64,000 nt of DNA from Zygnema cylindricum (Eukaryota; Streptophyta; Zygnematophyceae; Zygnematales; Zygnemataceae), in NCBI GenBank assembly GCA_037447655.1, contig JBBHKE010000676.1, positions 1 to 64,000 of the forward strand, written 5' to 3'. The translations under genes and the position numbers were made by a program. Below the pieces are notes generated by a model. It ran no database searches. It saw nothing but the letters and a program-made list of their open reading frames with translations, and was not told the origin of the DNA. Of this stretch, positions 35,131-46,257 are shown in pieces; positions within the stretch are counted from its first letter, which is position 1; each line of letters begins with the position of its first letter.

Positions 35131-35344
35131 TTGCCATCTTTGCCACTTGATAACTAATTGCCTACTTGGGCGTTTTCAGTGATTCTTTTTGCTGTGGACT
35201 TAAGGGAGTTCAAACTGCACAGGGGCGCAGTGGGATTGTCTATTTGCTTGCTTGGGCAGCAGCGGTCCTAGTTGAAAGTGATTAGTCAAAAGCTATCTAG
35301 AGGCTTTCTAAATTTTGCAATCCAATGGGGGATACAAAATTTTA

Positions 35345-35359
35345 GGTTATGGGCCCACC
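35345..35359 (+). other. E4 primer-binding site (half initiator tRNA-Met)
   Basis: GGTTATGGGCCCACC is the exact 15-base complement of GGTGGGCCCATAACC, the anticodon stem-loop of plant initiator tRNA-Met. Drosophila copia primes from the same internal region using a cleaved tRNA half. The site directly follows the LTR end, and its ATG (35349) is the gag start. Confidence 0.85.
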
Positions 35360-36300
35360 CTCTAGGGTGCCCATCTTCAACAGATCTGGGTTCATTTACT
35401 TGGAAGGCATGATGAAAGGGGCATTGTGTGAAAAACGATACTGGGGTATTGTCGTGGACAAGTGAAACGTCCATCTTAGGGAACCCCACCAGGGTTTGGT
35501 GGAGTGAGGTTTTCTACAGTAGCATATGCTCCAACAGAGGAGACAGACGATGGGGACAGGAGTGTGTTCGAAAAAGGGAAAGAAAAGGAGACACCTTTTA
35601 CTCCTATTGCCACCGTACCCGCAGCAGTGGCCGTGAAGACCAAGAAAACGATATTCAAATGTGGGAGTACACAAACATGAATGCCATGCATTTTATTATG
35701 AGGCACCTCACTCAACATTTGGCGACCTCCCATCTTCACATTTTCAAGGCCGAGGAGTTGTGGATGACTTTAGTGGAGATCTAACGAGCCGATACCATTC
35801 ACGAGCTCCTGCTAGCCAAACAAAGATTGGAGAGTTATACTTATAAAGGAGGAAAGATCTTAGACTACTATAATGATCTCTCTTGTATGTATATGGAGAT
35901 GGAAAGTGCCGGATGGACAAGCACAATGAAGATGAAAGTCAACACCCTCATCATGAAGTTGCCTGAGGAGTATGAAAACATAGTGTACCGAGTGCAAGAA
36001 GTGGATGACAGTTCTTGGATGTGGAACACGGTGGTCAGAATGATACTCGTGCAAGAAAACACCATAGAGATCCGTAAAGGAGGAAAGAGCGTTCAAGCTC
36101 TAGCTGCCGGATGGACTAGTGGAGGAAGGATCTGAAGAAGCCGTACAACAGCTTTAAAGGAGAAAAAGACCAATCTATAGAACCTAGCCCCCCAAAGGGT
36201 CTTTATCATTTCTGCAAAAAGTCGGGATACTTCATAGCTGATAACACCAAGCTGGCTTCAAGAAAACTGTGGAGGGGGTTCTTCCGGAGGGAAGAAGAAT
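35349..36300 (+). pseudogene. E4 gag
   Basis: It opens in the primer site with MGPPSRVPIF, followed by GALCEKRYWGIV; after a frameshift GTPPGFGGV, MHFIMRHLTQHLATSHL, a UBN2-type region (AYTYKGGKILDYYND-like, MYMEMESAGW), then TLIMKLPEEYENIVYRVQEV and NTIEIRKGGKSVQALA. The zinc knuckle is degenerate (YHFCKKSGYFIAD), having lost its first Cys and later ligands. This gag packages RNA in the family. Several stops and frameshifts prevent expression of the full protein. Confidence 0.85.
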
Positions 36301-37806
36301 GCACTCGTGGTCACAAGAGTAAAAGGAGAGACCGAGGATGACAAGTCGTTTGAGGAGGAGGATGGGGAGCTTCTTCTCAACGAGAATCTGGATGAGAAAG
36401 AGATCCCTCAGAAAAAGAAATGTGCCCTTGAAGCCATTCGAGAAGCTCCACAAGAACGATGGATCATGAAGTCAGGTGCATCCATGCATATGTGTCGTGA
36501 CAAGCACCACTTCACTAAGTTAAGAAAGATCCCTACTCTAGAAATAGAGTATGGGGAAGAGAGAGTTGTTACTACAGATCTAGTAGGCTCGGTAGATTTA
36601 AAAGTCTTAGTGGAGGGTATGACTTCTATACTCACCTTCTCATACATGCTTTACATTCCTCGGCTTAGTATAAATCTTGTGTCTACCTCTATATTAGATG
36701 ACAAGGATTTTGATTCCTTCACTAGAAAGGGAGTCTTTACAACAAAGTATGGAGATGAAGTCTACTTCACAGCAGATAAAGGCAGTCAAAGAATGTTTAG
36801 GCTGAATGTGAGTAATGAAAAGTAGAGTGCTTACTATGGTGGTGTTCCGAGCTTGATGATCTGGAATAAGCGGTTGGGGCATGTGCATTTTGATAAGCTC
36901 AAGGAAATGAACAAGCTTGGTGTATTAGAAGGCATTCAGTTTCGGGACAATGAAATGATGGAAGATTGTAGTGGATGTGCTCAAGCTAAGGCTCACAGAA
37001 TCCCCTTTTCCAAAACTGCCACATATAGAGGTGAGAAAGTACTAGATCCAGTCCACATGGATACTTGGGGACTTTAAAGAGTACCTTCGGTTAGGGGAAA
37101 GAGGCATATATGCTGACAATTACTGTGACTGGTCCAGATATTCTAGAGTCTACTTTCTAAAAACAAAGTTTGAAACACCAAAGTACTCCAAAGAATATAA
37201 AGCCTGGAGTGAGAAGTTGGACAAAACCCCAATTAAGCGAATAAAGAGTGACAATGGGGGAGAGTAAACCTCTAACCAATTTGAGGAATACTTGAGAGAT
37301 GAGGGAGTTTGGCATCAGAAAACCTGTACCGAATAATCTAGAACAAAATGGGGTAGCTGAGAGGTTGAACAGGACTGTGTGAGATAGTGTGTAGTATGTT
37401 GGCTGATAAGAAGATAAGAAGAAGGTTTTGGGCAGAGGCCATGACGTGTGGCAACTACATTAAAAATAGAGTCCTTACTAAAACTGTTAGAGGAATGACA
37501 CCTTATGAGAGATGGGCTGGAAGGAAACCAAATATCTCTCACTTGAAAGTATTCGGTAGTCAAGTTTACAATCTTGCCCCAGATAAGAAAAACTGGAAAC
37601 TAGATGCTAAAGGGAAACCGAGATATTTTGTAGGATATGATGAGGATGTCAAAGGATATAGCGTCTATGAATTAGCTAGAAAAAATATCATTTTGGTAAA
37701 GCATCTAGTTGTCATGGATGAAGGAAAGCCATTTGATCCCTTCAAACACAACAACAAGATAAGAATCAGTTTTGAGTCCGAGAGTGAGGAGGTCTCGGAT
37801 CCTCCT
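36301..37806 (+). pseudogene. E4 protease and integrase
   Basis: A 172-codon frame (36307-36825) has the protease with IMKSGASMHMC: the catalytic Asp of DSGA is Lys, so it would be dead even without stops. The typical LRKIPTLEIEYG and LDDKDF segments follow. Integrase starts at 36853 with a zinc domain in which the first His is Asn (WNKRLGHVHFDKL ... CSGCAQAKAHR). Core remnants (KRIKSDNGGE, then a stop) follow, and a 140-codon C-terminal frame (37387-37809) reads FWAEAMTCGNYIKNRVL, MTPYERWAGRKPNISHLKVF and GYDEDVKGYSVYELARKN, the usual copia integrase end. Confidence 0.88.
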
Positions 37807-37827
37807 TGAAGGGACACAAGTGAAAAT

Positions 37828-39658
37828 GTGATTGCAGATTTAAGGGAGATATATTATAGGGGAGATATAATGGAATCTCCTCATATCTCTATACACACTG
37901 AAGAGAAAGAGGAAGAGGAGCCAAAACCGGATTTCATGGATATGGGAGCCAACGAGAGAGAACGGAGGAACCCGAGACTTTCCTCCATTCCATCTTTGGA
38001 CTTTGAGGGAGGACAAAAAAGCAGCAAAAGGCTACAGGAAAAAAAGGCTGCTCACAAGGTAATAAAGCTATCTCATCCAGATGAGCCTCAGTCATATTCA
38101 GATGCAATGGACAGTCCGGAGAAAGACAGATGGGTTAGAGCGATAAATGATGAGATGACCTCAATTATGTAAGCGAATACTTAGGAGTTGGTGGATTATC
38201 CTCTAGACAAAAAACCAATTGGGTGCAAATGGGTTATTAAACTCAATCTAAACCCAAATAATACCATTCAGAGATATAAGGCTCGGTTGGTAGCAAAGGG
38301 GCTCACCCAAAAAGAGGGGATAGATTATGAGGAGACTTTTGCTCCGGTGGTTCGGTTCCCATCTGTAAGGATTCTTCTTAGTCTAGCAGCAGCGGAAGAC
38401 ATGGAAATACACTAGATGGATATCAAGACCGCCTCCCTCAACGGTTAACTAGAGGAAGAAATACTCATGAGACAACCAGAGGAATTTGTAGAGGAAGGAG
38501 AGGAGAGAAAAGTTTGCAGGCTCATAAAGTCCTTATATGGACTGTTGTAGGCTCCTAGGCACTGGAATAAGAAACTAGATGAGTTTCTCACCAGTTTGAG
38601 ATATATCCGGATCAGTTCTGACCATTCTATTTATATGTTTGAGGATGAGAATGGTGTTATTTTCATTGCTATTTATGTGGATGATTTGTTGGAGTTTCGT
38701 AAGTCTATGGAAAATATCAACAAGTTAAAGAAAGATCTTAGAAGCAAGTTTGACATGAACGATCTAGGGGAGGCAAAATACATCTTGGGAATTCAAATGG
38801 AGAGAGATAGAGAGAAAAGGATTATTAGACTTACTCAGAAAGAAGCCATAGGAAATATGCTTGAGAAATTTAGATGGAAAAGACAAACACTTGTATTACT
38901 CCCATGGACTTGAAGAAAGTAAGTGATGGGAGTGTAGAAGGAGGAGTGATAATCTTAGATGATCAGATGAGTCTAGAAGAAAGACAGTTTATGAAGTCTA
39001 TTCCTTACAGGCAGGTTGTAGGGAGTCTAATATACTTTATGAATTGCACTAGACCGGACATAGCAACAATAGTTGGAGTCCTCAGTAGGAGTCTTAATGA
39101 TTCTAGGAAGAGAGACTGGGAGGCAACCAAAAGAGTTATGAGATACCGGGTGGGAATTAAGGATTTATAATTGCATTTGGGAGGGGAGCACACTGACATT
39201 ACTACTTCGAGTGATGCTAGTTATGGGGATGCACCTATGAGAAGATGCACTTTGGGGTATGTGTGGGGCAAGGTGCTTGTTGTTGTAGTAGTAAGCAACA
39301 AAAGGTGGTTGCTAAGTCCACTATGGAGGCTGAGTACATGGCCTCTTGTTCTGCTGTGAAATAGCTAATGTGGGTCAAGTCTTTATTGCAATAACTAGGG
39401 TATATGAAGAAGGGAGTACATTAAGTGTTTTGTGATAATCATACTGCCATTGCAATTGCAGCCAATTTAAAACATCATTTTAAAGCTAAACATATGGATA
39501 TAAGATTAAGTTTTGTGAGGGAAAAAGTTGAAAACAAAATTGTGAGCTTTGTGTATAGGGGTGATGGGGAAATGGTGGCTGATCTGATGACCAAACCTGT
39601 GCCCTCTCCCAAGTTAAAATATTGTAGAGAAAAGTGTGGGTTAGAAGAGAAACTAAAA
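37828..39658 (+). pseudogene. E4 reverse transcriptase and RNase H
   Basis: After an acidic linker (37828-38172), RT reads GCKWVIKLNLNPNNTIQRYK, then GIDYEETFAPVVRFPSVRIL, MDIKTA, an LKQAP region spoiled by a stop, and FIAIYVDDLLEF with an intact YVDD. It continues LGEAKYILGIQMERDREKR and PYRQVVGSLIYFMNC. RNase H keeps SSDASYGDAPMRRCT, FCDNHTAIAI, AKHMDIRLSFVREKVENK and MVADLMTKPVPSPKLKY. The E of STMEAEY is present in a shifted frame near 39330. Stops and at least two frameshifts are spread through RT and RNase H. Confidence 0.88.
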
Positions 39659-39667
39659 TAAGACTAG

Positions 39668-39680
39668 AAAATAAGGAGAG
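39668..39680 (+). other. E4 polypurine tract
   Basis: AAAATAAGGAGAG lies directly before the TGTTGAAATC of the 3' LTR, the position of the plus-strand primer. E6 has the near-identical AAAATAAGGGGAG. Confidence 0.8.
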
Positions 39681-40670
39681 TGTTGAAATCACTAGATTTA
39701 GGGGAGGTATTTTCTAGGTCTTAAATTATTAAATAAAAGAAAAGTTTAGGCAGCCTGCCTCCACCTTCTCTCTAGCCCCCATACTTGTTGTAGTCACTGA
39801 AGGAAAGAGAGGGCGGTGGAGCCATGGCTGCCTCAGCTCCATAGGCAGGACTAAAGAGTAACCTAAGTCACTCTCAACAAAAAGGTTGAGTCCGGCAGGA
39901 CTCGAACCTCCAACCGACAGAGCGAGGCGTAGCCGTCAACTCTTACCGGTCTGTCGTAAGAGTTCGTTAGAGTACATAGAGTTTGAATGCTATTTAAACA
40001 TTAGCTAGGATCATTAATCCAAAAAACGGAATTATTACCAAAGAACATAGAAACTAGTTGGAATATAGTACGCACAAAACACATGCAACAAATATTTGTT
40101 TTTGAACAGCGAGCATTAAAAACCGGGTTGGATCCAACGGCCCACATCATCAGCGAGATCCCAAAATGGCCGCCTTGGCGGTTTTTGGACGTGACATGAC
40201 TTGGCGACACGTGGCAAGATATCATTGGGAAGCGGGAATCTCGGGGAGCGTGAGGACAAGTCCAAAGGAGACAGACGTCCACTCCATGGCCTTCTTGTAC
40301 ACAGGCCGTACACAAATTACATCGGCTGTAGTACCTTTATGTATTGTACAGTCTTGTGATTGGTTCGTACATTAGTAGATAGGGGTTATGAGAGGGGTTT
40401 AGGACTTAGAGAATTGAGGTGGTAGCCGCCTCTCTCCCAATGAGCTTGTATAAATATTGGCATCTTTGCCACTTTATAATTAATCGATTGGTTGGGCGTT
40501 TTCAGTGATTCTTTTGTCTTTGGACTTAAGGGAGTTCAAATTGCACACGGGTGTAGTCATACTGTCTATTTGCTTGCTTGGGTAGCAGCGGTCCTGTTTG
40601 AAAGTGGGTTAGTCAAAAGCTATCTAGAGGCTTCCTAACTTTTGCAGTCCAATGGGGACATAGAATTGCA
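39681..40670 (+). mobile_element. E4 3' LTR
   Basis: 990 bp, starting TGTTGAAATCACTAGATTTA and ending TAGAATTGCA. It includes the tRNA-like module on the minus strand, CCGCCTTGGCGG as a short palindrome, CACGTGGC at 40208, GTAC motifs from 40297, and TATAAATA at 40449. Differences from the 5' LTR are scattered substitutions and small indels. Confidence 0.9.
39883..39962 (-). other. tRNA-like module in the E4 3' LTR
   Basis: Best-preserved copy: the minus strand has GGTAAGAGTTGACGGCT followed by GGAGGTTCGAGTCCTGCC, with a perfect box B consensus. The T-stem pairs at four of five positions; the acceptor stem does not close. Confidence 0.62.
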
Positions 40671-41415
40671 CCTTGTGCTTGGTGTTAACCTCTTTCTTGT
40701 GATTGTCACTCAATTTTGACTGTCTGACCTTGTCTTCTCCTTTTGTTCCCTTTTCAAGCGAACTTTTGGAGCCATCAAGGTTTGTGCTGCCTTGTAGCAC
40801 CTTTGTGGTGCTGGATGCGATTTTCGGCAACACCTTCACCACTTCGTTCCACTCCCACTGTTTTGAGTTCCACTCCTCCTACCAGGTGAGGACATCTAAG
40901 AATTGTTTTGGTAGCGTGTTGATCAACCAACAAATTTGCGTGGCCACTGAGAAAACTAGGCATGTTGTCTTTGCTTGGTCTAATAGGTTAAAATAGTGAG
41001 TGATGTATGTTTGGATGGCTGTTCCATCTTGATAGGATGTTTGGAGGATCATCTTGGTTAGCGCGATCCTCTTAGACCATGTTGGTGTGATCTTCTCCTC
41101 TGTGCTTCTAACTGAGTTGTGGTCGTCTTTCGCACTTCGAGGGCTCTCTGTTGCTTTCCATGTTGTTTTCTCCATCCTCTTTGATCATGCCGTATTTTTG
41201 ACATGATGCTTTGTCGTTTCCCCTTGAGAGAATGTTTGTCTTACTTGGCCTCGAATGGAACTGTTCTGATCAGGTTTTTTGTTAATTGCCTTTGCAGCTT
41301 CTGCAAGTATCGTGAGTGACGTCGCCTTCAACTCACCCTTGGGATTTGCCTGCGTCCAACTCCTCTACTCTAGGGACTCTGAAGACACACGAGGCACCAC
41401 TCGAAGTGGGCCCAT
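40671..41415 (-). pseudogene. E7 gag, proximal part
   Basis: The frame opens at the ATG within the primer site (41415, MGPLRVVPRV) and stays in frame through one TAG and one TGA to a 98-codon block (41175-40879): IALTKMILQTSYQDGTAIQT, THYFNLLDQAK and LINTLPKQFLDVLTW, a UBN2-type gag core. After a frame change comes a Ser/Lys-rich stretch (TNLDGSKSSLEKGTKGED), cut at 40671 by the E4 insertion and continued at 34352. E7 is a separate copia family by its gag wording and short LTR. Confidence 0.75.
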
Positions 41416-41419
41416 AACC
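41406..41419 (-). other. E7 primer-binding site
   Basis: On the minus strand GGTTATGGGCCCAC matches the initiator tRNA-Met anticodon complement at 14 of 14 positions. Its ATG is in frame with E7 gag. An independent copia family on the other strand thus uses the same primer and start-codon overlap. Confidence 0.8.
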
Positions 41420-41744
41420 TATTAGTTTTAGGCGCTCACCCTGGCCCCTGGTTGAGGGTTAAGGTAGACAAACCTAGAACATACACTAGGAAGGGGTGGT
41501 GCTATGCGCCTCACGAGGGTTTAGAGATGGGAGAAGAAATAGATGTAGACAATACAACTGGCAGGTTTAAACAACTTTGTATAAGATTATAAAAGTAGGA
41601 ATTACAATTCTCACTGTGGACATTTCTCTATGTACTAAAGATGGATTATCCTCTTATGACTATGTGTCTAATCTCGATGATCTTTGTGATCTGTGACCTC
41701 TTTGTAAAATGTGTTTGATAATCTAAAACACCATTGCCTCAACA
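41420..41744 (-). mobile_element. E7 5' LTR (short)
   Basis: On the minus strand it begins TGTTGAGGCAATGG at 41744 and ends ACTAATA directly at the primer site, giving 325 bp. The opposite LTR is not in the window, so the 5' boundary rests on the TGTTG motif alone. Confidence 0.5.
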
Positions 41745-42060
41745 AGTTGATATCTTGTGATGTGTGTGATAGAGATAAATTCTTCCTGTGCAATGTTCTT
41801 TATTTGTACTTGTGCACTCCAATCTGAATGCTAAATGTGTGCACCGTGTGGTCCAATGACTACACGCCAAAATATACAATGTCAACCGTCGATGGCCGCG
41901 CCCAAAAATGCGTCAATTTCGTAATAAAATGTTTGTCGCGGAATCGTCCCAAAAGTCCGTAAGATTCGATTTGTCCGTCCGCACAATATCGGCGCTCCGA
42001 TATCCGTACATAATATCGGCCATGATCCTCTAAAATCAACATTTTCACCCCTTTCCTCCC
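41745..42060. other. Unresolved spacer
   Basis: No gene. Between 41975 and 42025 there are repeated TATCGG and CGATAT motifs resembling those in the hAT-like element at 62794, but no terminal repeats were found. Confidence 0.4.
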
Positions 42061-42885
42061 CCGCTTTATTCCGTCATTTTCCCCTTTTTACCTCTTTTTA
42101 ATCTCCTCCTTTATTCTCCCCTTTTTCCCCTGCTTTCCTCGCCCTTTTTCCGCCCGTTTTTACTCCCATTTTCTCCCATTATTCCAATTTTTCCCGCTTT
42201 TTCCCTCTTTTGCCCCCGTTTTTTGCCCCTATTTGCCGCTTTTTACCCCCTTTTTTTCCCATTTTCCCCCTATCCCCCCTTTCTCCACCCTTCTCTCACC
42301 TTTTCCCCCTCACACACCTTTTCTTGCCCTTACTTCCCGTCTCCCCTTTACTCCCCGTCTCCCCTTTACTTTCCTGTTCTCCCGTTGTCTCTCATTTTCT
42401 TCCTTTTTACCCCCTTTTTCTCTTTTTTCTGCCTTTTTCTCCTCCGACCACTTTCCTCCCCCCGTTTCCCCTCCCCCCACCCCCCACCAAATTTCTCCCC
42501 TTTCTTCTACCTTTCTTTCTCATTCTCCTCCTTTCTCTCCCTTTTTACCCTCGTTTCTTCCCTTCCCCCTCCCCCCCCCCCCCGCCGGCCCCCTTCCTCC
42601 CCTCCCATTCTCCCCTTTTTTTCCCATTTTTTTTTGCCCCTTTTTCCCCCTTTCGCTCCCCCTTTTTGTCCCTTCCATCCACCCCTAAATCCTTCTCCCT
42701 CTCAAAGAGTCTTAAGTACGAGACCAAGACTTCTCGAATTCTTTTCTCCCCCTCCTTTTCCCTCTTTATTCTCCCCTTTTCACCCCCTCCCCCCCTTTCC
42801 CCCCTTTTTTACCTCTTTTTCCACCTTTCCCCCTCTTCTCTTCCTCCCCCCCCTTTTCCCCCCTTTTTTCCCTCTAACCATCGAA
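42061..42885. repeat. Pyrimidine-rich tract of about 820 bp
   Basis: The plus strand is nearly all C and T, with units such as CCCCCTTTTT and CTCCCCTTT and a C-run at 42572-42584. Three overlapping plus-strand frames of 151-306 codons are Pro/Phe/Ser/Leu translations of the tract, not genes. Such tracts can form triplex DNA. Confidence 0.9.
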
Positions 42886-43945
42886 TCAAACCTCTGGAAC
42901 TTCCGGAACAACTTTCCTTTTTTGCCTTTTTCGAAAACGTTTTGGATGGAAATCCTAATGGGCGACCATCGCCAATGGAGATCAACGATATTAATAATAA
43001 AAATGAATATTGTATCGTTTAGTGATACGCTTCTAAGAGGTTCATACTTAATGGAGGTAAAATATATACGTGAAAAAACAAAAAAAAACAGCAAAAAAAA
43101 AAAACAAGTAAGTAAAGATGATGTTTTACACCTAGGGTTATAGACCCCCATAGTCATCACTGGCAGTTGTCGGGTCAAGGGGAATGAAACCGATGCCTGT
43201 TTATTTTTTATTTTTTACTTTTTTTGGAGAATGAATACTTTAAAATTGAATACTTGTATTATAACAGTCCAGAATGGTATTTTTTGTGCCATTTGAGTTG
43301 TATAACGACCCCAAATAATTATATTGTTTTGACTTACAAGCAACCAAATTGTGGCTTGCCACGTCACGTCCAAAGAGAAGCCTTTTTTCCTCTTCATTAT
43401 TTTTCCCTAAAATAGTGAAGCACCGAAATCTTCCAAATAATCAAACTGAAGGCACACAACCATACCCCCTTTTTCCTTTTTCCTCCTTTTTCCCCCTTCT
43501 TTCACACTCCTTTTTCATCCACTTCCATTGTCCTTTCTTTTTCCCTCTCGCCCTACCCTTCCTCCTCCCTTTTCTTTTCCTCTTTTTCCTCCCTTTTCGT
43601 CCTTCGTCACTGCTCCTACTGCCCCTGGATTCGATCCTCCACTCACTCCTCCCGACTCTCCCTCTCTTTTCTTTCAAACGCGTTTGAAATTTTTGAACCC
43701 TTATCCACACTAAATAATGGTCGTCTCTAATCGGATTAGGGATATCTCGGAGACATCTGTTTAGTTTTCCCAAACCGTTTAAACAAAATATAAGTCCCAT
43801 AGAAGAAAATATTTCATGGAAATCCCATTAACCATTTAAACGTCCCGATCCTAGATCCCGTTGTCGTTTGCCATGAGATTCGCATGTCACATCATTGCCT
43901 GTTTCGCCTATCGGTTTTCATGATGTCATATGTAAATGTATATTA
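42886..43945. other. Gene-free interval with a second pyrimidine tract
   Basis: 43440-43680 is again CT-rich. Elsewhere the sequence is AT-rich. A short plus frame reads LDGNPNGRPSPME near 42950, similar to LEGNPNG in the Myb/SANT-like protein at 533-1555, but too short to call homologous. Confidence 0.5.
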
Positions 43946-43979
43946 TTGGCATAAATATATACATACATATGTGAATATG

Positions 43980-44011
<32 letters not shown>

Positions 44012-44179
44012 TACATATACATGTAGGTATATATATTCACATATATATACATATAAATACATATATACATACATATATATATCAATATACATGTATATAT
44101 ACATATGCATATATATAGATATATATGTATATGTATATATGTATATATGTATGTTTATATTTATATAAATATACATATG

Positions 44180-44235
<56 letters not shown>

Positions 44236-44381
44236 AATATATATACATTTATGTATATAAATATATATATAAATATACATATGTATATATATGTATAAAT
44301 TTATACATTTATATGTAAATATATATATATATGAATATACATATACATGTAAATATATATATATATCATATATATATGTAT

Positions 44382-44456
<75 letters not shown>

Positions 44457-44635
44457 TGTATATATATATATATATATATGTATATAGATATATATATATA
44501 TATATAGATATATATATACAGATAATATATATATGTATATATATAGATATATGTATATATATATGTATATATATACATGTATATGTATATATATATATAT
44601 GTATGTATATATATAAATGTATAAATACAAATATT

Positions 44636-44715
<80 letters not shown>

Positions 44716-44756
44716 TATCTCTGTAAAATGTGTATGTATATATATATATGTATATG

Positions 44757-44817
<61 letters not shown>

Positions 44818-44883
44818 TATATATATGTGTATATATATATATGTATGTATAAATATATACATATACTTATATATATGTATGTG

Positions 44884-44915
<32 letters not shown>

Positions 44916-44935
44916 TATATAAATATATATATTTA
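43946..44935. repeat. TA microsatellite of about 1 kb
   Basis: Long pure TA runs (for example 44390-44450 and 44640-44710) alternate with TATGTA and TACATA interruptions. All Tyr/Ile ORFs on both strands here are repeat translations. TA runs of this length extrude as cruciforms and often mark assembly difficulty. Confidence 0.95.
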
Positions 44936-45557
44936 TTCATTTCGATGTCATCACCTATTGGCAAAAGCAATAAATATCGCTTTCGCAACATTTATATATT
45001 ACGATAACCGTGCATCGACATACTGTTTGCCATCGATATGCATCAATGAATGTGGAAATAATTAAACCGTCACCTGTCATTCAATTTTTTTGTGGTATTC
45101 GTACTTTGTCTTATTTACAAAATTGAGTTTGTTGTTTGGACCCTCTTAGCTTCGATTCAAAACAAAAAGTATTTAATAATATGTAGTAAAAAAATTGGTA
45201 ATTTCTCCTTTCCCTAATGAATACCTTTAAGAAATATGTGTACAATATTGTTGAATTTAATGTGGAAAATACATGGTTTTCAATACACCATCTTCTATGA
45301 TTTTTCACGAACAAATTAAAACTTTATCTGATAATATTCACATATTAATTCATGAAGCGAATTTCATCTTGTTGCTTTAACCTCTTAAGCAAGTGAATGT
45401 AACTTTTTGTGTGGACTAGTAGACTAGTTGTTGCAAGTAAACAAAGATTTTATTCTGGAAAATGCGTGGTAAGACCAATCAAGGTACAAAACTTGATTGT
45501 AACTGAAAGTTGAAGGCTCATCAAGTAAAAAAGGAGAATCCTTGAGGAATAAAAACA
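44936..45557. other. AT-rich sequence, nothing recognised
   Basis: Only short random frames. It is the left flank of E5 and ends with AAAACACAACA, whose last five bases are the E5 target duplication. Confidence 0.5.
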
Positions 45558-45717
45558 CAACATGTTGAAAAAGGTATTTCATCCTCTATCTTATTTTTAT
45601 GGTCTTACTACAGTCCTTATACTTGTCGTAGTCACTGAGGTTTGGCAGGCGGCAGCCTTAGGCAGACAAGGAGACAGGCTAAGGGAGCAAGAGACACAAC
45701 CCCTTGCAAAAGATAGG

Positions 45718-45803
45718 TGGTCAAAATTAGGATTTGGTCCTATGACCGTTTGGATGACCGTTGTACGCCACAGCCGTTCGCCTTATCCGTTAGGTCTTGA
45801 TGT
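45718..45803 (-). other. tRNA-like module in the E5 LTR
   Basis: Minus strand: AACGGATAAGGCGAACGGCT (D-arm like) and, about 45 bases on, AGGACCAAATCCTAA (T-arm like). Same position in the LTR as in E1, E4 and E6. Confidence 0.55.
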
Positions 45804-46257
45804 AGGATTGATTATATCGAGTGTGATTCATATTTAAATATTTATGCGGCGATAAATTTCATTTAACGATTTACAGCACAGAATGAACATGAAACAAACC
45901 AGACCGCACGAAATACTGAACCGCAAGAAATGAACGAAACGACATTTAAATTCAATGGACGAAATCAAATGTAGCTCTAGATCGACGGCTCACAATGGAG
46001 CTGGCATACCTTAATTGACATTTGGCGGTTTGCGAGCCTATGTCGACGGACGACACGTGGCAAGCCATGAGTGGACAGCGAATATTACGGGGAAAGTAAC
46101 TACAGCTCAAGAATTGACAGGCGTCAGTGAGACGGCCATGCTGTACCATGGCTGTACAAGAAGTACAGCGGCACCTATACCTTCTTGTAATTTACACTCT
46201 TATGATTGGTTAGGTACAGTAGCATTACGGGGTTCAGAGAGGGAGTTTAGGACTTTT

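Larger units (their letters stand above)
34353..35344 (+). mobile_element. E4 5' LTR
   Basis: U3 contains, in order, TGTTGAAATCATTAGATTTA, an antisense tRNA-like module, TTGGCGG, a CACGTGGC box, a GTAC cluster and a TATA box (TATAAATA at 35123). R and U5 run from roughly 35155 to 35344. It aligns end to end with 39681-40670. Confidence 0.9.
34353..40670 (+). mobile_element. E4: complete Ty1/copia element
   Basis: All structural parts are present: 5' LTR 34353-35344, primer site 35345-35359, gag-protease-integrase-RT-RNase H order, purine tract 39668-39680 and 3' LTR 39681-40670. The LTRs are 992 and 990 bp, start TGTTGAAATCA and end with the family signature. Flanks CTTTG (34348-34352) and CCTTG (40671-40675) fit a 5-bp target duplication with one later change. 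The host sequence split by it is E7 gag on the other strand. Many stops make E4 non-autonomous now. Confidence 0.9.

Noticed and set aside
35349-39658. Stops in copia genes explained by methylated-cytosine decay alone
   Set aside because: Several stops replaced Glu or Lys codons, which needs transversions; the pattern is mixed.
39883-39962. A functional tRNA gene on the minus strand
   Set aside because: Box B is perfect but the acceptor stem does not close and the D stem is weak; treated as a tRNA-derived module.
42210-43143. Open frames of 270 and 306 codons on the plus strand
   Set aside because: They overlap in three frames and consist of Pro, Phe, Ser and Leu from a CT-only tract; no domain and no codon bias independent of the repeat.
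44301-45007. Tyr/Ile frames of 154 and 183 codons
   Set aside because: Direct translation of TA repeats on both strands.
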